Source: Amanita rubescens (Eukaryota > Basidiomycota > Agaricomycetes > Agaricales > Amanitaceae). Taken from it: DNA of 64,000 bases. The stretch spans positions 434,001 to 498,000 of the forward strand of contig WION01000003.1 in the NCBI GenBank assembly GCA_015039365.1. Reading direction: 5' to 3'. Shown one piece after another: positions 21,844-33,883 of the stretch (position 1 is the first letter of the stretch; each line of letters starts with the position of its first letter). The position numbers and the translations under genes are program-made. Under the pieces are notes generated by a model. It had not been told where the DNA came from. It was given only the letters and a program-made list of their open reading frames with translations, and ran no database searches.

Positions 21844-24700
21844 TCAAATTGGCGGAAATAACGTCATGTCGGCTCCTGAACCACGACTTGCGCTCGTTGA
21901 GCTATGCGTCTCTACGGCGACGCTAGTCCCTTCCCAGGCTTGGTCTTGTTGACGTGTTTTGCCCTTGCCTTTTTCGTAACTTTCTGCGAGAGAGTCGGTA
22001 TCGGCGGTAACCAATGATGATTGGGCGCCATCTACCACATCGTCGGATGACGATTCCGGTACCATCGGCTCCCATATCCGAATCGTATTATCGTCCGAAC
22101 ATGATGCAAACATCCGTTCATGACGTGGGTTCCATGCAACAGAGTTAACACTGCCTTCGCCATGACCAGGCAATGCTTCTAGCAACGCCCCGGTGTCACG
22201 GTGCCATACATACACCTTTCCATCTGTTTTAGAAACAGGGGTGTTCAGCGTTCGTCTTATCCGTGTTAGTACACACTAGCCTTCACTTCCGCTCACGATG
22301 AAACAACCATCGACACCGCCAAAACAGCTTCTAATCACATGTTTGTCTTGACTCTGGCCAGCAAATTTGCGAGCCAAGCGACCAGCCTTGAGATCCCATA
22401 AGTGAATTTCCTTCAAGTGATAATGAATAAGAATAGATCATGTCAGTCAAACAAGCCGGCAAAGCTTACGTCGGGCGCATGATTGATTAAAGCGAATTGA
22501 GAATTTTGAGAGATCTTCACACTAGTCAGTTCCCCTTCCATCCTCACGGACCTATGAAGAAGTGTTATTCCAATCCCGATTACTAATTCTGATTTGACTT
22601 ACGCTATGACTTGCTTCGATGCCAAGTCATATACTATTAGTCTATTGTTCGTGTTTCGGTTAGGCGGTGTCATGGAAGACGCGGCAGCGGTAGCAGCGCC
22701 ACCAGCATACATCTGATGATCACCAGGCGGTGTCCTTGAAGGTGGACTTGGCTCGGACGAAGATTGATGATGCATGCCGATCGTTACTAGACGTGTTAAA
22801 TCTGGTGTGATAGCCAAATCTGTCACTCGGGTCGCCGTGGTACCCCATGATTCCTTCAACTTGCCATCTGCGTCCTGCAACATAGTTGGGTGGCGGTGGG
22901 CACACGCGGAGGGTAATAGACTTACCCATTGATTGACCTTTCGGTCGAGGCTCCCGGAAATAAATCCCGAGCCATCTGGTAACCACGCTAGTGCGGTCAC
23001 AGGCTCTGAATGTTCTTCTAACGTGCGCAGACAGACGCCAGTCTGCGGGCCACTTAGCAAAGCGTTTCATTTTGCGGATAAGATTACCGTACCTTTGTAT
23101 TCCAAATTTTGATAAAATGTTCCGCGCCCGTCAGAAGTAAAGAGTCATCTATTGACCATGCTAAGCATCCCACAGGGTATGGGTGATCCTTCAACTTTAG
23201 ATGCATTACCCAATCGTGCGAAGATGGGTCGAGACCCGTGTATGTCTAACAGCATTGTATGAGAAAATTAATTCACTGAGCCGGTTTATCGGTACGCACC
23301 ACACGCCATATTATTACCGACTTATCTTTGCTTGCGCTAGCCAGATAACCGCCATCATGGCTCCATTCAATGTTCCACACTTCGTCTGTGTGACCATCCA
23401 ATATGGTCGTTGTGATGCGTGGGAAGGCAGATTTGTTGCATTGATGATCAGTATATAATGAAAATGCGATAGAGTTTGAGGGCAAGTTGTGATATACACA
23501 GCGTGAGCGTTGGTGAAGTCTCGCTTGTTGGATTATTGTAGACAGTCGACGTTGCGGAATCATGACAGATGATGGAATGTAACCTGCGGGAGCAATGACC
23601 CTGAGAAACCCTGTAAAGAAAGAAGCTGTGCGCTTACGATGGAGGTTATTTAGGAGATGTTGCCTCGAATTGCCTAATGCGCCATCCCACCCCATCTTCT
23701 GCCGTAGATCTTGTGGATCTGAACACATTATTAGACTGTAATAGTTACGGGCTATCAGCATTTTATCTCCGTTGGGACCGGGGTGAACTGACCTTGAGAG
23801 CAGGTGAAGGTGGTCCGAATCGATCTCTAGAGGTGCGAGCTCGTTCCGCAGCACATATAGCGCAGCAGTTGTTCTGTTAGATTCCAATAGTTCAAGGTAC
23901 TTCTGTTCGCTAATCAAAAATCGCGCTTCCTATTGATATTTAGGTTACGCGAAATTCTGGCAGCTGTGCGGAACCTTACCAGAAGTGAGGCCTCATCATT
24001 GACGCCCAGACGCGTCAAAGCAGCTTCAGCTTTGGGCCAGTGACCGTGTAGTATATACTGTTTGAATTGTGAAACTTCCTGCGTTTCCATTGAATAACCT
24101 GATTCCGTCTCTAGCGTCGCGGCGCTCTCACTGAAAATGACGTGTCAAAGGACACCAAAGGGTAGGGAGGTAGGCTTACAAGTATCCCACTTCCCGTAAA
24201 CTTTGAATTACTAATCGTACAAACTCCTCTCGGTCAATGAAGGATTCATCATCTTCATACAGCATGGTCCCTGGTAGGTTAACCCTCATAACCGACTTCC
24301 CATGTGTCTTGTGTATTCCATTTCCTATCCCGTTTGAACTAGATCCATTTGTTGCGGCCACGTAGCCATTGTTACCGCCGAAGTTTCCATTCATCGAAGA
24401 AGCGTTGTTTTGGTATCCATTTGATGATGAAGACGGTCCCGGATTGCCCATGGCCGCTGACGATGGTCCCGGTAATGAAGTGTAGTCTGAGGAAGAAGAG
24501 AGCAGCGAATCCTGATCCGACTCGGAAAATCGCATCGCAGCAGTAGCCGAATAGCGATTAGCGTAAATTTGATTCTCGGTGGGCTCCGGTTGAATGTTGG
24601 ACGAGGAAGTTGGCGTTCGAGATGGACTATCAATCCTTAACCTCTTGCGTGCTCGGATGCTCTCGGAGTCTTCTAGTGCTGTAGCTGCGGGGCGCGCCAT
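21844..24700 (-). CDS. GID7: GID7 / WDR26-like CTLH ubiquitin-ligase subunit
   Basis: Subunit of the GID/CTLH ubiquitin ligase, which in yeast degrades gluconeogenic enzymes. A Ser/Asn-rich N-terminus precedes LisH/CTLH-like helices ([43 protein letters not shown]), then a WD40 propeller. Blades include [68 protein letters not shown] and [32 protein letters not shown]. The intron at 22224-22280 appears to use a GC donor, since no GT keeps the frame. A 27-nt in-frame stretch at 23611-23637 has perfect intron ends but can equally be coding. I prefer the start at 24700 ([13 protein letters not shown]); an in-frame ATG lies upstream at 24814. Confidence 0.87.
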
Positions 24701-24930
24701 CGCGGTACGAATAATGACGAGTATGGCAAACACGTTGACGTACAACGAACGTATTAGGTTGAACAGTGCGGGAGCCAAAAACCGCATAGTATACGTTGTC
24801 GGGAGAACCGCCAAAGAGAGCAGTTGTGGACAGCCAACGCGGCAGAACCAGAAAGGCAGGCAGTGACAATGGCGAGATTAGGCGAAGCGAAAGTAAGTAG
24901 GAGCGATGATCGTAAGGTGGGCCGGTCAAT

Positions 24931-25460
24931 TTAAACATGAGTTAGAGGCGTGGCCATGAATGAAGAGGAACGAGATACTTTACCGATAGGTGTAAGGACT
25001 TGTACGTCAATGCTACCACTCCTTGCAATGCTTCTGCTTCTCCTACGTGGATTAACGTCAAATGAGTCCTTTTCAAGGTCGGCCCTGGAGCGGGTAGTTG
25101 GTATGAGACTCGGCAATGTACACGAAAGGTCGGGAGTGGAAGATAACAGTTCTGATGGAAAGGAGGGTGTATCGGTAGCGGTAGCAAGACGAGGTGCTTG
25201 CTGTGAGTGGGCACTAGCAGGAGGGTGCTGCTGCTCCCGCGTCGAACCCGGATGACTAGGCGAAGCAATGGTTGCGAAGGTCTGGTGTTTGACGTATTAT
25301 CGCTAGAATGCACTTTAATTCCGGGAAAAACAGGAGAAACACCAGATGAATCTGACGAGTTTGTCGGCTCTGGTGCCGAATGAGCGCTTGGCGCAGGATG
25401 CCTGTGATGAACGTTGAGGACGATAAGCAAGACGCAACCTGCGCGTCCTCGCGTGCTCAT
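24931..25460 (-). CDS. hypothetical serine/proline-rich protein, uncertain
   Basis: I do not recognise this. On the minus strand a frame from an ATG at 25460 (MSTRGRAG) continues into Ser/Pro-rich sequence. From about 25300 a second frame is the more protein-like one and ends in a basic, Ser-rich tail (RRRSRSIARSGSIDVQVL, then SSSFMATPLTHV, stop at 24931). Joining the two frames needs an intron or shift near 25270-25330 that I could not place. It lies just upstream of GID7 on the same strand. It may be a small gene, an upstream exon of something else, or noise. Confidence 0.25.
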
Positions 25461-25867
25461 TCGCACGAATTCGGCTTCATTTAGCAATCTCAGACCGAGA
25501 GCACAAGATCCATTGGCAACTACATGTACCAGATGCTACTAGAAAGAGTCGTGTATTCGTAATTTTTGTATGGATGCCGTCCAAAAATCAAAACAAGTAA
25601 CAAAAATGGCTGCTTACACAGCACAGAACGAACAAGGAAATAGTGCTGCTACCCATTTTTTTAAAACGATGTGGTGTACGATAAATAAGAAATGCAAGGT
25701 GTACGATATAGCAGATGCGATGAACTGTTTTGCGTGACATAAGACACAATGCATAGGTTTTGAGATGAGATTGTGATGATGCAGAAGGGCCGATGACATA
25801 TTTTTGGCTTCAAATTGAAAATTCCAGACACCAAGGGGGTATTTTCGTGTTTAGAGATAGAGTTTCC
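25461..25867. other. 407-bp spacer, no gene seen
   Basis: AT-rich flank between the uncertain serine-rich ORF and the stop codon of the Ecl1-like gene. Nothing recognisable. Confidence 0.5.
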
Positions 25868-27185
25868 CTAATAGTATAGCGTGGGTCGGTTACCGAGGGC
25901 CCGCTCTCGGCTCACTAGCCCACTGCGCCCATTGCCGAGGCCGGGCGCCTCGGGTGGGCATCCGTCCAGCTCTTCAGTCCTGAGACGGCCCCTCGCCCTG
26001 GTTTTAGGGTTTAGTTCGCTGTCAGGGCGCGTTTTTCGTTGTGGGGACATATTCCTCCTAAAGGTATTCCGACCACGGACAGCGCAAGGGTCCGATGACC
26101 AGTTGGAGGTGTGCCTGGAAGTACCCCTGTTTTCAAATGGTTGCGACGTCAAGCCAATCAGCATATCTGCGAATGGCACATCGTAATGAATACGAGATCG
26201 AGACCTCGATGGAGAGCTAGATTCACCCGACTTGCGACTGACCCTAGATACACCAGGTACTCGTCGCCGACCACGAGGAGTGACTTGCACGGTATCTCCT
26301 TGGATCAAATTAGATGCCAAGACCGGTGCGTTGACGACCCCTGTGGACAAGACCAACTTTGGCGTAGGAGGCGATCCACGCACTATTGTATGGCCAGATG
26401 ATGATGAGACAGGCGAAGATCGTGCCTCATTAGCCGACTTTGAGACCTGCAATAGCGAAAAGCAAGCCGGCAGGCTAGCACGGTTGCGGGTACGTTTCGT
26501 CTTCGCAGTGCCATCGCCGTCCATAAGCGGAGGGTGGTTGGTTTCAGGCTCCGAACTGTCTCGGGAAGGGAATGCAAAGTCTGAATAACCTTCGTCATCC
26601 GCGGATGAGCAAATAGGTGCGCTTCGAGGCATCCCCCGCACGTGACTAGGAGAACCAGAGGCGGTTCGTTTGTGAAGATGAGGAACAGTCGAGCGGTTGT
26701 TGGTGCCGGAAGGGAGACGCGCATAAGATAGGGCTGCGCCCCACACGGACTGACCATTGGGAAAAGATTTAGTATTGACTTCATACACATGCTCTATGCC
26801 ATCCGGTTGGTTATACTCGATGTTAATGCCCAATGCGGGCTCTTCGCCTTCGTCGTCGGTAAGGACTGACCAAGATGCAGAAGAAGCGGAGGAAGATGAG
26901 ATAGAGTGCCGGTCGCGGGTATGGCGTCTTTTTAGGGCTACACCGAGAGCAGAAGGAAGCAGAGCAGGAACTTCTCCACCAACGGCATGTCCGAGATGAG
27001 GGGATGAAAGAGCACTGCTGGCCGATGATATGGAGGGAGACGAAATGTCTGCATTTTCACAATCGGAGCTGCAATACGCACGACTGGAGCAAAAGCTATA
27101 AGGAAAAGAACATGAATGGAGAGCAAAAGAGTTACCCGTCGTCGGGGAGGTGGCGTCCACAGACTAGGCAGACGTCCTCGAACAT
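25868..27185 (-). CDS. Ecl1-like zinc-binding, serine-rich regulator
   Basis: Likely member of the fungal Ecl1 (life-span regulatory factor) group, inferred from a short Cys motif. Exon 1, 27185-27136, gives MFEDVCLVCGRHLPDDG. After a 40-nt intron (27135-27096) exon 2 continues FCSSRAYCSSDC, so the joined N-terminus reads C-x2-C then C-x5-YCSxxC. SPSISSASSALSSPHLG follows at once. The remaining 400 residues are low-complexity, rich in Ser, Arg and Pro, with an acidic patch (LTDDEGEE) and a block SVWGAALSYARLP. No other domain is evident. If exon 1 is missed, the frame appears to start on a GTG and the first zinc ligands are lost. Role by analogy: nuclear stress or starvation regulator; this is inference. 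Confidence 0.6.
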
Positions 27186-28513
27186 ATATAGATGTGAGAG
27201 TGTGTGGAGGACAAAGTGGCGGCGGAGAAGGGCAAGAGGGCAAGGGGAGTAGGCGGGGAGAACAAAGCGAGAAAAGGGTGTTTATATAGGTCGGACCTGG
27301 GAGGTCGCGACATTGGTGACTGAAAACGGTTTTTTTGGATTTCTTGTAGATGACTCGATCTGGCTCGCACGTGACATGTCACGTCACATTCTCCGCCGAT
27401 GCTCCTCGCCTCCACGCCGACCTGCCACCATCACCACCTGATCTCGTCCCTGCGTTGCCCAGCTTTTCTCCCTGCATCTGTTCTTCTCTGCTATTCTCCT
27501 TCTCCTTCTCCTCCCCCCGCAGCCTCCACCGTCATCCATGACATGGGGCGTCCGCTCTGACTGCCTTTTATGGTCGCAAGCGCCCCGATCTCCCGCTGTG
27601 AACCGGTTCATTCTTTCTCCCACCAATTTCTAAAGGACAATGCCTGTCTACACAGCCAAACCCCTAGTTACATTATTAGCTCCCATCACCGCAGTCATTG
27701 TCCTCATTTCGTGACATCGTTTGCGCTTATTTTCCTTTCAATTGTCGTGATGACTCTTATGGCGCAAACAAAATGTCGAGTCACCGGTACGGTTACATCC
27801 TTTCGGCCAACGTGCCTGTTCTTTCTGACAGGATTGTCGGCCCATTACGTTGTACCTGTGATATACATAGCCATTCCAGAGAGGTACTCGTTTGAGCCAT
27901 ATGCATGCATGCCTTCCATAGCGGAAGGGTACTCGTCCTAGCCGATCTCGGAGGAAGAGCATACTCACACTATATTCGCGTATATTTCTTTGCACCAACT
28001 CGGTGCCCAACCAAGCTAGTTCGTTCATTTTGTTCGTAATCAACCCGGCGTCCCGAGCACGTTCGAATTTTCGTGGACGTGCGTCAAGCTTATACATACA
28101 TCACACATGTGCAAGTACCTTATATAACTTGTAAATGTCTGTCTCCGCTTGCATTCATTTGCGTCCCACAATATGTCATGGCCGAGCTTGCGATTTAAAA
28201 TTTTGCTTTGCCTGCAATGTGCCAGCCCCACTAAACCCCTTGGCCGGCACCGCTGTATTATATATTTCCTTTATCAGACACACCGGTGTGGGAGTGTCAC
28301 AATCCAATCACTTTCTAGCTTGATGATATATTAGGTCACACTAGCAGTAGATCCATAACTAAAACCTTGAACCTCGTGCTCGACCTAAGACGGTATCCAG
28401 AATCGTCTCTAGACACTCTCGTGACCACCCTGAGCGAATTACGGAACGGAATCTAACCAATCCGATTTACAAGGAATGGTACGCCGTTACAGGACCGCGT
28501 AGCAACATGGATC
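27186..28513. other. 1.3-kb upstream region of the Ecl1-like gene
   Basis: No gene supported. The part nearest the gene is very pyrimidine-rich on the plus strand (27430-27530), and it holds the palindrome described separately. The rest is the 3' flank of VPS54. The longest frames (27570-27941 + and 27738-28097 -) have no family features. Confidence 0.55.
27369..27384. promoter_or_regulatory. perfect 16-bp palindrome with E-box/CRE-like cores
   Basis: acgtgacatgtcacgt is its own reverse complement. With flanking bases it contains CACGTG and TCACGTCA. It sits about 185 bp upstream of the Ecl1-like start codon, a plausible place for a bHLH or bZIP dimer site. Function is inferred from symmetry and position only. 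Confidence 0.45.
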
Positions 28514-31500
28514 TTATTCTGGAGGCTTCGAAGCCGTTTTGAGAGCGACATCACCGTCCCTCACGCCGTCTTCTTCGCAAGGCAAATTTCTCTCAGCGTC
28601 GGTTGTCTCCGAATCCGCTTCGTCATTGCCTTGAGTTTCTACTCGTCGAAACCCGGGACGGTCAGAAGCCTCAGCGCCAGAAGCAATTTTAGACTCGGGT
28701 GATTTTGTTGGGACCAGCGGCAATCCCACCACACTGCTCGCGCCACCGCCACCGTCAACGATTGTAATCGTACTTGTGTTTCCGCTAGATAGCCTGTGTG
28801 GACTACCAGAGACACTTAACAAAGAGGTGACAGAGGTCGATGCAGAAAGATTTGACCCTGGTGACGAGGCACGGGGCACGTGTGGAAGGGGTGGTGTTTC
28901 TTTCCGCGGTGGTCCTATCATCTTATCGAACGTTGGCGATCGTCCGGATAATAGTCCTCGCAGTCGTTGATTCGCACTGGCTGTAACGCTGTTCATCGTA
29001 GCACTTCGTGATAACGGCTTCTGTGGCGATTGCGGCGCTTGATCTAAACGTGGCGAAGCTACTTGTGCGGCTTCCCCTACAGGCGGTATGCGTCTTTCCG
29101 AAATGACCGTTTCCAGCATACTAGTCAATGTCCCAATATACTTCAAACCTGACAACTTCTGATGAAGATATTTTGCATCGGCCAATAGTCTACCAATGTC
29201 AACGAAAGCATGGCAAACCCAATGAATAGGAATCGTGAGAGGTCCGTTTGCGCTATAACATAAATGTACTCACCGTGATTTAGCCTCCTGATTGGGAATG
29301 TCTATCTTCCCATACTCCTCCGAGAGACGGACATTGATCGCTGCCAGTACTTGTGTCATAACATACTGAAGCAATCCGGATCAGACAAGGGAAGCGAATT
29401 AGAACTCCTCGGTCATGGCTCGCTGAAAAGATGTCTCACCTCAACCGTTGGTATAGCCAGATATCGCGTAAGAACCTTGTGTAGCGTAATCGTCTCCCTT
29501 ACGAGGACTTCCATGTAACCGTTCACGGCGTTTCCTGGTTTAGGTGCAGACCAATCTACACTCTGTATGTTGGTAAGTCATAAGATCAGCGACAAAGTGA
29601 ATGGTGAATCGATAGATGAGATGCGATCGGTCCGAACTGGGACCCCGTGACAAGAATATTGCGTCAAAGGTGTTTTACGCACCTGCAGGGATTTAATATG
29701 GGCGTTCAGTCTATCGCTCATGATTCCAATCAATTTTGCATGTATCTCATTTTGATGTTCTTGAAAGTCCTTGTGAAGAATATTGGCAATGATGAAACAC
29801 GGAAGCGAATGGAACCCACTCGTTTGAGCTTATCAAACTCCACCAAAATGACGGCCTGCTTCGGACTAAGGTGCCGACGGAATGTTTCGCGAACGTATGG
29901 AATCAACTCGAACATAATGGACAAGGATTGTGATGCTAAGGCTGGTTTGAATATATCAACGATACAGTCCTCGAGACTAAAGTGAAGAACTCAACACAAG
30001 TGCTTTGCCGTGATATTCTTCAGACCAGCGGACCGCATCGCCCCTGCCCCTAGAACTACTTGGCACGTCCTCGAATTAAAAGCTTTCAGAAACTCGATCA
30101 CTCGGCTCATCGTGTCCGTCGTAAGAAGTGAAAGGTTTATTACGAGGCGCAGATAGTCCTGCAGGAGAGCAAGAACTTCTACCGTCGCTGAAACAACAAA
30201 GTATGTTCTGTCATCAATACGTAACTGTTTTGTAGAGCTTATAGGAGCGGGCTGGGCTGGTGGTTGTGAATGTGAGTTGGTTTCCACCAGTGTCCGCACG
30301 CTATCGGTGGATTCTGATGCTTCACTAGTTGAGAAGGTAGCAGAGGGCGGCGGGCTCCAGAGTGGATCTTCATGTTTGATCACGAGCTCTGGTGAATCTA
30401 GGACAGCGCAATCCAATATTGTCCCTGTGATGTGTTGAAGCTCTGGAGACACCTCCGCCTGGCTCCATTGTTCATCCTCGACAAGTTTTGCGGTTCGCGT
30501 AAGCCGCACTTGGTGATATGCTTGAAGAAATGCCTTGGCCTGACAGCAGCAACTCGTTAATCTCTCCGCAGAAGTTTTATCAAGCACAGTACCTGGCTAA
30601 CAACCACTCCTCGGAGCCCGACAATCATCCGCCTGCAAAGAGTTTCACATTTAATGACGAAATCCCAGCTGTCATGGAAGACCGCCAAAAATTGAGGCAG
30701 GTCCAGTGCCGCGTGCTGCTCTGTGCGGCTTGTGATCACACGTGCTACTTGAATATGTACACGTTCTGCGGCGGAACCGAGAATATCAGAAAAGTCATCT
30801 TGCAGTAAGGTAGTATCTGGTGGTGATTTTGATTCATGAGTTCTAAGAGCAAATTGAGTGATGATCAACCGTGCCTATACAAACGTACTTGATAATTGCA
30901 TTAGCGACATCCATGAATATGGAGCCTTGTAACTGAATCCCCTTTAAGCTATTGAACAAATTCTGGTATATTCCTCGTAAAAGTGACGTAAAGTCTTCAT
31001 GAGACATCTTCCGCAAATGATCTACCATGGCAGCGCTGCGTTTCCCGTTTTAAGTATGAATATCAAGATACATATCGCATACGCACCGGGCGTCGACTTG
31101 CCCATTCTGCAAACCCGAACCGTCATTCTCATCGTCCGCATCGAAGCCAGGCAGCCGCTATAGTACAGATGAGTCTAACAGGTGCCTGGATGAATTAGAG
31201 TAACAATAACACACACCGCCTTGATGATACCTTTTATTTCACCTAGTACCACTTCCCTCCATGTCAAGGTCGCTTCTTTCAAACCATTTGTGCGTATGAG
31301 TCCATGTAACAAAGGCATGAGACAGTCGCGCAAATTTCGATTCAGCGTATCTGGATCTGATTTGTGCCCTGACATTCGTTCACCCAAGTCAATTCGTAGG
31401 GCTCCAACGACCTCTGATGACAGAGACGTAGCAATTCCCAGAGTGAGCTCCTGAAGATGTGTTGGTAATGATGTAAACGCTTGAAGAGAAGAAAGGCGAA

Positions 31501-32791
31501 TATCTTGTTTTGCCTTCACCGGGAATTGTTGTTTTTCGCCATCGACTTCTTCATCCTCCTCTTCCATAGGAGACAAAGATGACAACCTGTGGTTACCATT
31601 TGGCTTTGGCTTTGGCTTCACTTGCACTGCATTTCGGCCACCGTCAGCTTTCATACTGTCATCTGAACCGTCCCAAAGCCTTTCCAGTTCTTCGATAACG
31701 TCCAACGCTTGACCCCACTGTCCGGCATCAACTAGACCTTTTGCGATGCCTGCCATCTCAACAACGCCACTTATCGTCTTGACGCCATCCTGAACCTTGT
31801 TAACATTGGCAAGTTTGCTTTCCAAGCGAACAGCTTCCAGTCCACGTTTTGCGCCCTTTTCATCCACGTCCTGCAAAAGTTGGCGCATACGCGCTATTCT
31901 GTCCAAACACTGCTCTGACTCTGCCTGGAGATCCTGGAGATTGGTGAGGGCAGCAAAGAAAGAGGTCGAACGAAGCGAGATTTCTTTGACTAGGTGTTGT
32001 TCTACCGTATCAGCATACTGCGAGAGCCTGTCGAGAAGTGGAGGGTCTAGAGAGGTATTGCCATTGACGAAAGTACTAGAGAGCGATAACGGGTCGTTTT
32101 GTGTGACAGTTGCAAATGTTCGTGGATCGCCAAGGTCAAATTTTTGGTCGAAGAAAATGGTTGGAACAGAATTAAGGGGCGGTATTACTTTGGTATGGAT
32201 AGATGCGTGCGATGATGATGTACCTGTTGCAGAAGAAAGTGATGCGCGAGGAGTCGAAGGATTATGGTCTAGCTGAGCCTGACCATCATGGCCGAGTTGA
32301 CTATTGCGTTCGTACCTTTCCCATTCGGGCGCTACAGCACGGAGATACGAGTCAAAGTCTTTCCTGCGGACGCGAGGCAGGTCCGGCGGAGGGACTGCAG
32401 GCAATGTTGAATGAGCCTTTGGGGGCGCCTGTCGCTTATTTGGATGGTTGAGGACGGTAGATATAGCTGTGGTGAGGAGGTGATGAGGATGAGAACGGAC
32501 AAGTAAGAGTTACGCACCATTGAAGCCATGGCGAGCACTGCTCCATTCTGAAGGCAATGCACTGAGAGCGAGAGATGTGGTTGAAGAAGAATTGAGGAAA
32601 CCAAGTCTGGGTTGGTGACCAGTAATGTAGTCCGCACCTCTGCCTTCGGTCGTGCCCGAAATGCTTGCTGGGCCTCGTCTGCGCGAAGACGGATCCCAAG
32701 TGAATCTGAATGGTTTTGCAGTGGTCAAATCTCTTGGAACCGTGCCGGATGACGACGGCGGTGACGGCGGGGCGGAGTCGGCCTCTGACAT
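28514..32791 (-). CDS. VPS54: VPS54, GARP tethering complex subunit
   Basis: Subunit of the GARP complex, which tethers endosome-derived vesicles at the trans-Golgi. The start at 32791 gives MSEADSAPPSPPSSSG. Exon 2 holds the N-terminal Vps54 region: PPPDLPRVRRKDFDSYLRAV, FFDQKFDLGDPRTFATV, LLDRLSQYADTVEQHLVKEI. Later exons give AAMVDHLRKMSHEDF, LQGSIFMDVANAI, SRTEQHAALDLPQFL, CRRMIVGLRGVVVSQ, ARTRTAKLVEDEQW-like sequence and LGAGAMRSAGLKNITAKHL, then SQSLSIMFELIPYVRETFRRHL and a Ser-rich tail. About twelve exons, roughly 1000 residues. After AKHL no GT donor keeps the frame to the next exon; one base seems missing near 29978-30003. All other junctions work. It starts 14 bp from the divergent SAM37 ATG. 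Confidence 0.88.
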
Positions 32792-32805
32792 GATGGCGCG
32801 CTGCA

Positions 32806-33831
32806 ATGCTGCCTCTTCCACCGCCGCTCGCCAAATTCTTTGCCCTCTTCCCGCTGCGCACTTATCCCCCAATCCTCCCGCCCTCAAAAATCACCGTCTC
32901 TGAGCCGACGCTATGCATTCATCCTCCAGGCAGCCAAAACTCTTGTCTCAGTGCTGACGTTGAATGCCTCAAATGGCAGGCATACCTTGCCTTGCGTGGC
33001 TTGACAACAGTTCACCTCAGAACTGATATACACCCAGAAGGTTCTATCGACGGTCGTCTTCCAAATTTACTTGTCCCGTCTACAGAGGAAAATAAAACCC
33101 AGGATGGCCAGCTCTTAGCAGCTCACTTGATCCCCTCATGGGCAGATACTCAAAAAGATCCCGTTGACCCTAATCTAGAGGGTTACCGAGATGAAGCTGC
33201 ACGCGACGAGAGTCGTGCATGGGTCACCCTTCTCGAAGGCACAATTCATGCTGTTCTGGTACGTGTTCTCGCCATGCAAACCTGCCGCGTCTCATTTCGC
33301 GTCCCAGCTACTCTCCCTGCCCCAACCCTCACTTCTCGAAAGAATATTGTCGCTTTCCATTACACCCACGTTGTCTTTTACGTGGTCTTCCGATGCTCCA
33401 TCGAGTACATCCAGCAGCACTCCCCCTGGCCCCTCTCTGCAAACGTTGGTTAATCCACCTCCACCCCCTGCCACGGGCCTTGCGTCAATTATACCTCCTT
33501 CTGGAATCCGAGTTTCATCGAGTGCCTTGATGACACAGTATCACGAAGCCATTGCTGCGTTATCTGAACGCCTCGGCACAGACCATTGGTTCCTCGGCTC
33601 AAGGTGAGTTCTTCTACTCAATGAATAGTTGACTCGGATTTACAATTCTGTAGCGAACCAACTCCCCTCGACGCCCTTGCATTTGCCTATCTACACTCCA
33701 TTCTCAACTCTGCAGACGATAGTATACGCATGGAAGTCGCGCGTCGCGTAAATCTCGTCGCGTGGGAAAAGCAAGTACGCGATGTTGTCACCACCACCTT
33801 CACGATCGAAAAAGTAAGGCACCTAGAGTAA
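32806..33831 (+). CDS. SAM37: mitochondrial SAM37/metaxin-like outer-membrane protein
   Basis: Metaxin/Tom37-type subunit of the sorting and assembly machinery, which inserts beta-barrel proteins into the mitochondrial outer membrane. The first exon gives FFALFPLRTY, then PTLCIHPPG and DVECLKWQAYLALRGL, the thioredoxin-like N-domain signature. DIHPEGSIDGRLPNLLVP and EGTIHAVL follow. After GT-AG introns at about 33259-33310 and 33604-33652 come LLERILSLSITP, QYHEAIAALSERLGTDHWFLGS (GST-C-like) and EPTPLDALAFAYLHSIL, with an end RRVNLVAWEKQVRDVV. It is in frame throughout and about 300 residues. No transmembrane tail is evident, so the C-terminus may be shorter than in relatives. The start is close to VPS54 and could be re-examined. 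Confidence 0.8.
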
Positions 33832-33883
33832 TGTAATATAAGGCATACAACTGTAGATAGACTCAAAATGGTATTGTCTCCGT

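Noticed and set aside
27570..28097. Overlapping ORFs of 123 and 119 codons on opposite strands
   Set aside because: No family motif, no splice-consistent extension and biased flank composition; they look like chance frames in a promoter and 3' region.
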